Source: an uncultured Eubacteriales bacterium (GTDB taxonomy: Bacteria > Bacillota > Clostridia > Oscillospirales > CAG-272). From it: a stretch of DNA of 64,000 bases. Below the pieces are notes generated by a model. It was not told the origin of the DNA. It worked only from the letters and a program-made list of their open reading frames with translations, and made no database searches. Below, piece after piece: positions 1 to 6,741 of the stretch; the first letter of the stretch is position 1, and each line of letters opens with the position of its first letter. The stretch spans positions 1 to 64,000 of the forward strand of contig CAKSAC010000009.1 of assembly GCA_934434925.1 (NCBI GenBank). The letters are read 5' to 3'. The position numbers and the translations under genes are program-made.

Positions 1-1719
1 GGCGGCGGCAACATCGTGCGCTCTATTGACATTTTGTGTAAAAAAGAGTATAATTATGAATACGAGGAAGGCAGAATCGTCCGTGCTACCGAGGCCGATA
101 TCGAACTTTCCGGCGAGATCGTAAGTGCCAAAGCGGTCGTCAACACCGTCAAGTATTATTACGATACCGAAGGTAAGATGACCAGGAAGGTTACCACGCC
201 CGCAAGCGGCTCTGCTCAGACCACCTACTACGAGACCAATGATGACAAGACCATTGTAAAGTTCTTTGCAGGTGGCAGAACGGTTACCAGCCACTCCAAG
301 ACCGACTCCTTTGGTCGCAAGGTATTCGACGAGCTTCAGCTCGGAACCGACTTTGTTTCCAGGCAGTTCGTTTACCATGCAGGCCAGGTCACCACCGAAC
401 ACAAATCCAACGCAAAGGTCAAGTCCTCTGCTACCACTCAGCTTGTCAGTCAGATCATCCTGTCCAATGGCACAACACTTTCTTACGGCTACGATGCCGA
501 AGAGCGTATTACCTCCGTTGTTGAGACCTACACGGTTAACGAAACTCCCGTAACGAACACCACGCTCTACACCTACGACGCGCTTGGTCAGCTTCTTACC
601 GAGACGGTAAACGGCGAAGTTGTCAACGCAATGGAGTATGACAATTACGGCAACATCACCAAAAAGAACGGCAAAGCGTACACCTACGGTAATGCGGTAT
701 GGAAAGACCTTCTCACATCTTATAACGGTCAGTCTATTACCTATGACGCGCAGGGGAACCCGACAAGTTATCTCGGCCACACCTTGACATGGGAAAAGGG
801 CAGACAGCTCAAAAAGTTTGACAACATCGAATATACCTACAATGCGAACGGTATCAGGACGAGCAAGAAGGTAAACGGTATTCTCCATACCTATACTCTC
901 GACGGTATCAAGATTCTCCGTGAGACTTGGGATGGCAATACACTTATTCCTCTAAGAGACAATGAAGATTCTGTATGCGGTATTCTTTACAACGCTGTTC
1001 CCTACTACTTCATCAAGAATCTTCAAGGTGACGTAATTGCTATCGTTGACAAAGATGCTCAGACAGTTGCAAGATATACCTACGATGCTTGGGGTGTGCC
1101 GACGATTAAAGAGGACACGTCCGGCTGCAATATCGCAACTGTTAACCCGTTCCGCTATCGTGGGTATTACTACGATGCAGAAACGAACTTGTACTACCTC
1201 CAGAGTCGGTACTACGATGTAAGTTTAGGAAGATATCTAAGCGCAGATGATCCAGATATGCTTTCTCCAAGCGGATATGTTTTAGATGCGAATTTATTTA
1301 CTTATTGTATAAACAATCCGATTATGCATAGCGATTATTCTGGAAAATTGGCGCAAGCAATCATTGGAGCAATTGTTAGCGGCGTTATTGCACTGGGATT
1401 GTACTATCTCGAATATTATTTGGGTATGAGATATTGGAATTGGTTCGCGATGGTTGCAATTGTTGGCGCTAATGCAGCAATGGGCGCATTCCTTTGGTAT
1501 TTGGGACTTGGTGGGAAATTCCAGAATATGTTAAAACTTATTGGACTAGCCCAGAAGATGAGAATCTCTAACTCTGTTATCAAAGGGCTTATATTGTTGG
1601 CAAAAGGGTTTAACTTTCTTATTAATATGGTTATGAAAGTCGGTTCAAGAAAAAATGGTGAATCATGGTTTACTGCTATTAAGCGATTTTTTAAAAAGGG
1701 ACTCGGGGTATCTATATGA
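1..1719 (+). CDS. Rhs/YD-repeat polymorphic toxin, C-terminal part (5' end outside window)
   Basis: The frame is open from base 1, so this is the 3' part of a larger gene. The protein has YD-type repeats (for example YNANGIRTSKK and YTYDAWG) and ends its conserved core at about codons 370-440 with the Rhs hallmark FRYRGYYYD...LYYLQSRYYD...GRYLSADD. After the core comes a variable tail of about 125 residues with at least two hydrophobic stretches, which is where Rhs proteins carry their toxin. Known for the family: the core forms a shell around a C-terminal toxin used against neighbouring cells. Inference: the tail may be membrane-active, since it is hydrophobic and has no recognised enzyme motif. 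The stop codon overlaps the next small gene by four bases, the usual toxin-immunity coupling. The core is richer in GC than the tail, as expected for tail replacement. Confidence 0.93.
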   Translation, partial: GGGNIVRSIDILCKKEYNYEYEEGRIVRATEADIELSGEIVSAKAVVNTVKYYYDTEGKMTRKVTTPASGSAQTTYYETNDDKTIVKFFAGGRTVTSHSKTDSFGRKVFDELQLGTDFVSRQFVYHAGQVTTEHKSNAKVKSSATTQLVSQIILSNGTTLSYGYDAEERITSVVETYTVNETPVTNTTLYTYDALGQLLTETVNGEVVNAMEYDNYGNITKKNGKAYTYGNAVWKDLLTSYNGQSITYDAQGNPTSYLGHTLTWEKGRQLKKFDNIEYTYNANGIRTSKKVNGILHTYTLDGIKILRETWDGNTLIPLRDNEDSVCGILYNAVPYYFIKNLQGDVIAIVDKDAQTVARYTYDAWGVPTIKEDTSGCNIATVNPFRYRGYYYDAETNLYYLQSRYYDVSLGRYLSADDPDMLSPSGYVLDANLFTYCINNPIMHSDYSGKLAQAIIGAIVSGVIALGLYYLEYYLGMRYWNWFAMVAIVGANAAMGAFLWYLGLGGKFQNMLKLIGLAQKMRISNSVIKGLILLAKGFNFLINMVMKVGSRKNGESWFTAIKRFFKKGLGVSI

Positions 1720-1934
1720 AGCATATTTTGGGGATTGTCTTATTAATATCGAATGGTTGGGTTTTGAGCTTGATGGTGGCTTGCTTTAAGGATGCAATTA
1801 GGGACGCAAAAAAAGCAAAACATAAAAATAAAGCGCTGATAACAATTTGTTGTTTTTTAGGAGATGCTTGGGATCTTTTTGCGATAGCTTTTCTTACTTT
1901 AATGTTCGGGTTAATTTGTTTGTATGGAAAATGA
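1716..1934 (+). CDS. Small membrane protein, putative immunity to the adjacent Rhs tail
   Basis: Seventy-two residues, starting at an ATG that overlaps the Rhs stop codon (ATGA). It has two hydrophobic segments, about residues 4-22 and 50-70, with a basic stretch (DAKKAKHKNK) between them. No family is recognised. The position directly behind an Rhs C-terminus, the translational coupling and the small size are the only arguments for an immunity role. A membrane immunity protein would fit a membrane-active toxin tail. Confidence 0.6.
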   Translation: MKHILGIVLLISNGWVLSLMVACFKDAIRDAKKAKHKNKALITICCFLGDAWDLFAIAFLTLMFGLICLYGK

Positions 1935-2055
1935 CAGAACCTAGTTGGATTGACAACCAGATGCTGAAATATGAAAAATTTTCGAATTATCAAAAGAGGT
2001 ATGCTCTGAATATTGTAGAATATTATGATATTTTATAAATATTATTGCTCGCTCT

Positions 2056-2087
2056 CTCCGCACTTCATATGAGGTGCGGAGTTTTTC
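2056..2087 (+). terminator. Rho-independent terminator, hairpin of the island family
   Basis: The stem CTCCGCAC / GTGCGGAG (2056-2063 and 2074-2081) is followed by a T run. The same hairpin recurs at 3753, 5420 and 6365 in this window. It ends the first toxin-immunity unit. Confidence 0.85.
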
Positions 2088-2116
2088 TTGACTTTTTGGC
2101 TCTAAAATGGTATAAT
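2088..2116 (+). promoter_or_regulatory. Sigma-A-like promoter in front of the orphan Rhs tip
   Basis: TTGACT (2088-2093), 17 bases, TATAAT (2111-2116). It lies directly after the first hairpin and ends about ten bases before the point (about 2127) where homology to the upstream Rhs gene begins. It differs in sequence from the four later island promoters. Confidence 0.75.
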
Positions 2117-2151
2117 ATTTATAGCTCCCGACAACCTATCTCGGCCACACC

Positions 2152-3303
2152 TTGACATGGGAAAAAGGCAGACAGCTCAAGCGCTTTGATGGCAATACCT
2201 ATACATACAATGCGAACGGTATCAGAACGAGCAAGAAGGTAAACGGTATTCTCCACACCTACACGCTTGACGGCACCAAGATTCTTCGTGAGACTTGGGG
2301 CGGCAATACCCTTATTCCTCTAAGAGACAATGAAGATTCTGTATGCGGTATTCTTTACAACGCTGTTCCCTACTACTTCATCAAGAACCTGCAGGGTGAC
2401 GTAATTGCTATCGTTGACAAAGATGCTCAGACAGTTGCAAGATATACCTACGATGCTTGGGGCGTTTGTACCGTTACGTTGGATACGTCGGACTGCCAGA
2501 TTGCAGATATTAACCCTTTCCGTTATCGTGGCTACTACTACGATAAAGAGATTGGATTGTACTATCTCCAGAGTAGATATTACGATGCGAATATTGGAAG
2601 ATTTGTCAATGCAGATGTTGTTATTAATATCGGTTTTGTAGATTCCATTTTAACTAACGATATCTATACTTTCTGCAACAATGATCCTGTGAACGAAACA
2701 GACATTGATGGTGCGATTATTTTTGCGGTTCTTAAAGTTGTGGGACGAATGATCCTATATGCTGCTATGAACGTGGGTATTCAGTACTTAGCAGATAAGT
2801 TTTTATCGTTAATCTATCGCAAAAAAATTAAGAGTGATAAGAGCGTATACATTTCTGTCGCATTGCAAGGAGCTATTGACGGATTCTGGAATTCCGGATT
2901 TATCGGAAATATTATGAAAGCCGTAATAGTCAACTTGGTAAAGCAATTCATAGACATTGTTTGGAATGGTAAGAAATTCGAGCCAACACAATTGTGTGAG
3001 GCTGTCTTTGATGGAATAATGAGTGGTGTGTTAGATAAGCTATCGATTAAATCGCCCAAATACATCCGTGACATTAAAGCGAAGGCACGTTCCAAGGGCA
3101 TCAAGGGAACAAAAAAGCTGGTTCAGTATTTAACGAAGCAAAAGATAAAGGTTAACATTTGGAATCTTGGGCTTAAGGCGTTGAAAGATTTTTGTTATAA
3201 TGTTATTAAAAACATTATTTCGACCATTATGAACACTTTACAGGAAATAGCAAACGACATTATTAATTCTGTATCTTCTAAAATTAAAGAAGCGAGGGCT
3301 TAA
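2152..3303 (+). CDS. Orphan Rhs tip with a different C-terminal tail
   Basis: Bases 2127 to about 2590 repeat 757 to about 1225 of the upstream Rhs gene at high identity, and the reading frame is the same from PTTYLGHTLTWEK onward. It then ends in a new tail of about 215 residues starting after GRFVNADVV. An in-frame TAG at 2122 precedes the homology. The only in-frame start near the promoter is TTG at 2152 with no clear ribosome binding site, so independent translation is doubtful. Known: Rhs loci of proteobacteria keep displaced orphan tips that can recombine into the main gene through the shared core. The tail has hydrophobic stretches (about residues 188-210 and 228-255) and a lysine-rich C-terminal part. 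No toxin family is recognised. Confidence 0.8.
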   Translation: MTWEKGRQLKRFDGNTYTYNANGIRTSKKVNGILHTYTLDGTKILRETWGGNTLIPLRDNEDSVCGILYNAVPYYFIKNLQGDVIAIVDKDAQTVARYTYDAWGVCTVTLDTSDCQIADINPFRYRGYYYDKEIGLYYLQSRYYDANIGRFVNADVVINIGFVDSILTNDIYTFCNNDPVNETDIDGAIIFAVLKVVGRMILYAAMNVGIQYLADKFLSLIYRKKIKSDKSVYISVALQGAIDGFWNSGFIGNIMKAVIVNLVKQFIDIVWNGKKFEPTQLCEAVFDGIMSGVLDKLSIKSPKYIRDIKAKARSKGIKGTKKLVQYLTKQKIKVNIWNLGLKALKDFCYNVIKNIISTIMNTLQEIANDIINSVSSKIKEARA

Positions 3304-3307
3304 ATCA

Positions 3308-3736
3308 ATGAACAACTCTGTTGTGATTTCACATATCATAAGCAAATGGGTTATATGGGTGATTGTGCTTATTTTACTCTTAGCGATTTTCATAGTGTTT
3401 TCGTGTATAAAATCAATCCGTCAATACAGATGGTGGACATTTGCATTACTGGCTCTTATGACAATATACGTATCAGTTCCCACAATTCAAGGTGTGATGG
3501 ACATCAAAAACGGTTCGTATATCACGGAATACGTTGAATATTACAGATCGGATGAATCGAATACTCGTAACAGCTTAGTCGCTTCAGAATCAATACAAAT
3601 TACTTTGAATGACGGAACGACGCTGATTTTGAAAGGAGCTCGAAAAGATCTGCCTTATGGGAGACACACAGGATATGTAACGTATGCTGAACGAAGCAAA
3701 GTGATAATTGAATTTACTCAGCAGGACTCTCAATGA
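3308..3736 (+). CDS. Membrane protein, putative immunity for the orphan Rhs tail
   Basis: 142 residues, starting five bases after the orphan tip. It has two hydrophobic segments (about residues 12-32 and 43-62) followed by a soluble domain with DGTTLILKGARKDLPYGRH. This C-terminal domain resembles that of the 138-residue protein at 4994-5410 (LPYGRHTGYVTYAERSK against LPGGRYSGTIVYAQNSK), so the two belong to one family. The family itself is not recognised. The immunity role is inferred from position behind an Rhs tip. Confidence 0.65.
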   Translation: MNNSVVISHIISKWVIWVIVLILLLAIFIVFSCIKSIRQYRWWTFALLALMTIYVSVPTIQGVMDIKNGSYITEYVEYYRSDESNTRNSLVASESIQITLNDGTTLILKGARKDLPYGRHTGYVTYAERSKVIIEFTQQDSQ

Positions 3737-3752
3737 TCAGCTATTACGCTTT

Positions 3753-3784
3753 CTCCGCACTTCTTATGAGGTGCGGAGTTTTTT
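3753..3784 (+). terminator. Rho-independent terminator of the island family
   Basis: Stem of about 11 pairs (CTCCGCACTTC / GAGGTGCGGAG with one G-U pair) around a four-base loop, then a run of T. Nearly identical to the hairpins at 5420 and 6365. Confidence 0.87.
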
Positions 3785-3813
3785 ACAGGGCGAAGTAACG
3801 CCGTCTCCCTGGC

Positions 3814-3843
3814 TTGACAGCACGGCATGCAAGATGATACAAT
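3814..3843 (+). promoter_or_regulatory. Repeated island promoter, copy 1
   Basis: TTGACA (3814-3819), an 18-base spacer, TACAAT (3838-3843). Spacer and flanks are nearly the same in the copies at 4829, 5481 and 6475, although the downstream genes are unrelated. Confidence 0.8.
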
Positions 3844-3880
3844 AAACTTGTTCCGGAAACGTCTGACGCTTGCCGCCTGC

Positions 3881-4113
3881 CGGATTGCGACCATCAACCC
3901 CTTCCGATACCGCGGATATTATTACGACGAAGAAATCGGGTTGTGAAATTGTATGAAGTTGCAAAAAGATTCGGGTATAGAATCACTTTGGATTCTCCTC
4001 ACGGCGGATATAGCTGGCATATCCACTTAAGCGGAGGAAATGGTAAATTTAGCAATCTCCATATTCAAATTGTAAAAGCAGCTTGGGATTGGTTGAAACG
4101 AATTCTTGGTTGA
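3881..4113 (+). pseudogene. Degraded Rhs tip with toxin tail remnant
   Basis: The frame from 3881 encodes NPFRYRGYYYDEEIGL, the last conserved block of the Rhs core, and stops at 3946. From 3943, in another frame, 56 codons follow that contain HGGYSWHIHLSGGNG and end at 4113. The core block therefore joins a tail through a frameshift or deletion, and only the end of a toxin survives. The His-rich HIHL pattern suggests a former nuclease-like tail, but no family can be named. An intact putative immunity gene follows. Confidence 0.7.
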
Positions 4114-4153
4114 TGCTGATTCAAATTTATATTTCGTAATTAAGGAGCTATAT

Positions 4154-4660
4154 ATGAGGTTTGATATTGCACCCACAAACAGAGCTTATTCCGGGATAGA
4201 TCGCTCATTAACGACAGATGACTTTTTGACGCCGGAAACAAAACCATATTTTGACACTCTACTTGCTATGTATTTTAGTTATATAGATTTAACGTGTAAC
4301 CCATATGAATCATTTGCCTATGATGAAAAACGATTTCGCGTGATACAGGGATTTTACGAACAATTTCGCAAATACAACGTGGCATGTGAATTGATTGTTT
4401 ATAACACAACCCCCGTAGATTTTGTTTATGATGCTCCAATTGAATTTTTAGGCATTGACATCGTGCAAGACATGGCTGAATCATTGATCAGTTATAATCA
4501 ACAAATAGATATTTCTGTTAAGAGATATCTGAATACAAAGGGTTTGTTTGACAATCCCATGGCTGCTCAAAACGCCATGGATTTGTTGAAAGTTGATGCG
4601 GACGTTTGGAAACTCTGTTGGGTTTATAAAGTTATCGATGAAAAAGAACACAAACGTTGA
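4154..4660 (+). CDS. Soluble putative immunity protein behind a lost Rhs tail
   Basis: 168 residues from ATG 4154, preceded by TAAGGAG at 4141-4147. A TTG start at 4106 is possible but has no ribosome binding site and would overlap the tail remnant. The protein is acidic, with no membrane segment or signal peptide, and no family is recognised. It follows the toxin tail remnant at 3943-4113 and is closed by its own terminator, so it looks like an immunity gene kept after its toxin decayed. Such orphan immunity genes are known to protect against related neighbours. Confidence 0.6.
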   Translation: MRFDIAPTNRAYSGIDRSLTTDDFLTPETKPYFDTLLAMYFSYIDLTCNPYESFAYDEKRFRVIQGFYEQFRKYNVACELIVYNTTPVDFVYDAPIEFLGIDIVQDMAESLISYNQQIDISVKRYLNTKGLFDNPMAAQNAMDLLKVDADVWKLCWVYKVIDEKEHKR

Positions 4661-4670
4661 ACATTCGTTT

Positions 4671-4708
4671 CTCCGCGATTGGATTGCAGTTTCCAATCGC
4701 GGAGTTTT
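4671..4708 (+). terminator. Rho-independent terminator with 13-pair stem
   Basis: A perfect stem CTCCGCGATTGGA / TCCAATCGCGGAG (4671-4683 and 4692-4704) is followed by TTTT. It shares only the CTCCGC/GCGGAG ends with the other island hairpins. Confidence 0.88.
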
Positions 4709-4828
4709 CTGTGTCCGTGATAGCAACGACAGCATCGTTCGCTGTACATTTGTCAAAGATGTAAGACCGGAAAATAAAAAAACATGAAGCAGAACAGGCT
4801 ACAAAATAAGCCAAGGTCATGCCCCGAC

Positions 4829-4858
4829 TTGACAGCATGGCATGCAAGATGATACAAT
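4829..4858 (+). promoter_or_regulatory. Repeated island promoter, copy 2
   Basis: TTGACA (4829-4834), 18 bases, TACAAT (4853-4858), the same as the copy at 5481 over the spacer. The preceding 80 bases (from about 4742) also resemble 6395-6470, with a shared ATTTGTCAAA and a shared GACCGGAAAATAAAAAA. Confidence 0.8.
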
Positions 4859-4864
4859 ACATTC

Positions 4865-4924
4865 ATTCTTAAAAAAGGAGCAAAAGCTGCGGCAGCAATT
4901 GCAACGCACTATTTCATGAAATAA
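4865..4924 (+). pseudogene. Very short tail remnant of a polymorphic toxin
   Basis: The frame from 4865 encodes about 19 residues (ILKKGAKAAAAIATHYFMK) and stops at 4922-4924. It stands between a copy of the island promoter and a putative immunity gene, the place taken by toxin tails in the neighbouring cassettes. The length is too small for proof. Confidence 0.4.
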
Positions 4925-4993
4925 GAAAGAGGTAATATATGGATATTCAAGCAGAATCAATACTTTAAACAAATACAAAGAAGGGTTTAGAAT

Positions 4994-5410
4994 ATGAATA
5001 AATATAATGAGCTTCTTAAAAATCAAATTTGGGCTTCGCTTTTTCCATTTGCCTTGGTCCTTGCGTTATCATTCATGTTGTTTTTACTTAACAAAAAACA
5101 TTTTCTCGATGAAATGGGAAAAATTGGAAAAACCGCGGTTAATATTTTTATTATTACAGTCATATTACTTGGAAGTTTTTATTTCTCTTTTCGAATTATA
5201 AACTTACACAAAGATATACAAGAACAGGCATACATAACGTATCATGGTGATTTTGAAATAAGTTCATTTAGAGAGTACTATGTATTATTGATTGATGAAT
5301 CAGGCTGCTTGAAGGTTGATGGCAGAATTGAGTTGCCAGGAGGCCGATACTCTGGCACGATTGTTTATGCCCAAAATTCAAAGTGTCTTCTGGATTGGGA
5401 TGTTGATTGA
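4994..5410 (+). CDS. Membrane protein, putative immunity, paralogue of 3308-3736
   Basis: 138 residues. Two hydrophobic segments (about residues 13-31 and 48-66) precede a soluble C-terminal domain with LPGGRYSGTIVYAQNSK, which matches the C-terminal domain of the protein at 3308-3736, while the N-terminal halves differ. It has its own upstream promoter (4829) and downstream terminator (5420). The toxin gene in front is reduced to about 20 codons. The immunity role rests on this position and on the paralogue behind an Rhs tip. Confidence 0.6.
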   Translation: MNKYNELLKNQIWASLFPFALVLALSFMLFLLNKKHFLDEMGKIGKTAVNIFIITVILLGSFYFSFRIINLHKDIQEQAYITYHGDFEISSFREYYVLLIDESGCLKVDGRIELPGGRYSGTIVYAQNSKCLLDWDVD

Positions 5411-5419
5411 AAGCATTTT

Positions 5420-5452
5420 CTCCGCACTTCTTACGAGGTGCGGAGTTTTTTA
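5420..5452 (+). terminator. Rho-independent terminator of the island family
   Basis: Stem CTCCGCACTTC / GAGGTGCGGAG followed by a long T run. The next 80 bases, including the promoter at 5481, closely match those after the hairpin at 3753. Confidence 0.87.
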
Positions 5453-5480
5453 CAGGGCGAAGTAGCGCCGTCTCCCCGAC

Positions 5481-5510
5481 TTGACAGCATGGCATGCAAG
5501 ATGATACAAT
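5481..5510 (+). promoter_or_regulatory. Repeated island promoter, copy 3
   Basis: TTGACA (5481-5486), 18 bases, TACAAT (5505-5510). The leader after it (TTGTTCCGGAAACGTCTG) is the same as in copy 1 until the two cassettes diverge. Confidence 0.8.
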
Positions 5511-5533
5511 AAACTTGTTCCGGAAACGTCTGT

Positions 5534-5671
5534 GTAAGTGTCGGTGATTTCTTCAAAACCACAGTTTGGAAACAATGGACAGGTAACTATTTTGGGAATA
5601 CATTTTGCAAAAAATGGACTTGGGAAACTTTCTGTAAAGCTTCACTGCATATTTGCCAATGCGGCAAATAA
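5534..5671 (+). pseudogene. Probable toxin tail remnant, Trp/Cys-rich
   Basis: The frame from 5534 encodes about 45 residues with a recurring Phe/Trp/Cys pattern (FFKTTVWKQWTG, then CKKWTWETFCK) and ends at 5669-5671 without a start codon of its own. A second frame over the same bases (5538-5741) also stays open but has a less coherent composition. The position between an island promoter and a lipoprotein gene fits a broken Rhs tail. Confidence 0.45.
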
Positions 5672-5758
5672 TCTCGGCTTCCTTATGCAAAAATGCGGCA
5701 TAATGATTCCTTACGATATACGTTTGCAATTCTATGATTAATATTTGGGGAGGTACTT

Positions 5759-6271
5759 ATGAAAAAAATCTGTTTAATGCTATGCTTTTGTAACATTAGT
5801 TGGGTTTTCACCTCATGTGGTATAAATATAAAGGAGATTACCATGGAACAATTTGAAAACTTTGCTTCAATTTATAAAGAAGAAATAAAATCCATAGATG
5901 AATCACTTTTTATTAATGAATCTACTCTCGCCGCTCAAAACGGGGATTATATTAAGGTCTACTCTATAGAAACTCAAGATCATATCTGTTTTGCAGTAAG
6001 GCTAACGGTTTTTCCTCAAAAGAAAGCTAGATTATTGATTACATTTTACGACGCCAGTGAGAATTGGAGTGCTGATAATATTGCTCTGTATGCAAAATTC
6101 ATAAGTAAACTTTCAAAAAGCGAACTGCAATTTGATAAAGTCCATACCGCTTGCAGCAAACTTTATCAAGCAGAAGAATACAGATTTAACAAAAATGCTT
6201 CGCTTGTTTGGGATGAATCTCGTTCGTTCCTCGATTTTTCGGAGAAATTCACTATTGATATTGATTCCTGA
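5759..6271 (+). CDS. Lipoprotein, putative immunity protein
   Basis: 170 residues with a good ribosome binding site (GGGGAGG) just before ATG 5759. The N-terminus is a lipoprotein signal peptide ending in a lipobox-like FTSC with cysteine at about residue 20. The mature part is soluble and unassigned. It follows a broken toxin tail and is followed by another island terminator, so it takes the immunity position of its cassette. A surface-anchored immunity protein would act outside the membrane. Confidence 0.6.
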   Translation: MKKICLMLCFCNISWVFTSCGINIKEITMEQFENFASIYKEEIKSIDESLFINESTLAAQNGDYIKVYSIETQDHICFAVRLTVFPQKKARLLITFYDASENWSADNIALYAKFISKLSKSELQFDKVHTACSKLYQAEEYRFNKNASLVWDESRSFLDFSEKFTIDIDS

Positions 6272-6364
6272 AAATTTTTATCTATGGGCACAGTTTTGAA
6301 TCTCATAGCCTCCATTATTTACTTAAAAAAGAAAAAGTAAAGCAACATTTCTTTATTGTCTCTT

Positions 6365-6395
6365 CTCCGCACTTCTTACGAGGTGCGGAGTTTTT
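6365..6395 (+). terminator. Rho-independent terminator of the island family
   Basis: Stem CTCCGCACTTC / GAGGTGCGGAG and TTTTT, ending the lipoprotein cassette. Confidence 0.87.
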
Positions 6396-6474
6396 ACATT
6401 TGTGCATTTGTCAAAAATGTGAGACCGGAAAATAAAAAACAATTAAGCAAAATAAGTTAAGGCCATGTTCTGGC

Positions 6475-6504
6475 TTGACAGCACGGCATGCAAGATGATA
6501 CAAT
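6475..6504 (+). promoter_or_regulatory. Repeated island promoter, copy 4, and its empty leader
   Basis: TTGACA (6475-6480), 18 bases, TACAAT (6499-6504). The leader TTGTTCCGGAAATGTCTG and a following GACGCTTGCCG match copy 1. The 235 bases between it and the next gene (6742) hold no convincing toxin or immunity frame, so this may be the emptied right end of the array. It could also drive the large surface protein gene. Confidence 0.78.
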
Positions 6505-6741
6505 ATATTTGTTCCGGAAATGTCTGACGCTTGCCGGTGCGAAGATTCCCGCAAGACATGGCGCGGGGTTCGCCTGGCAAAACGGGCGTATCTTCATGAA
6601 GTAGTCTTTGCATGAAAAAGTCTCTGCATGCAGTACATCATGATTCGCCTGAAAAGCACGCGAAAACCGGAAGGAAACCGGCGGTCCCGCATCGCCGGAA
6701 CAGACGACGCCTATCTTCTCAAACAGAAAAGGAGAACCTAA

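Noticed and set aside
1..6741. Prophage or transposon origin of the island
   Set aside because: No integrase, transposase, phage structural gene or terminal inverted repeat was seen in the window.
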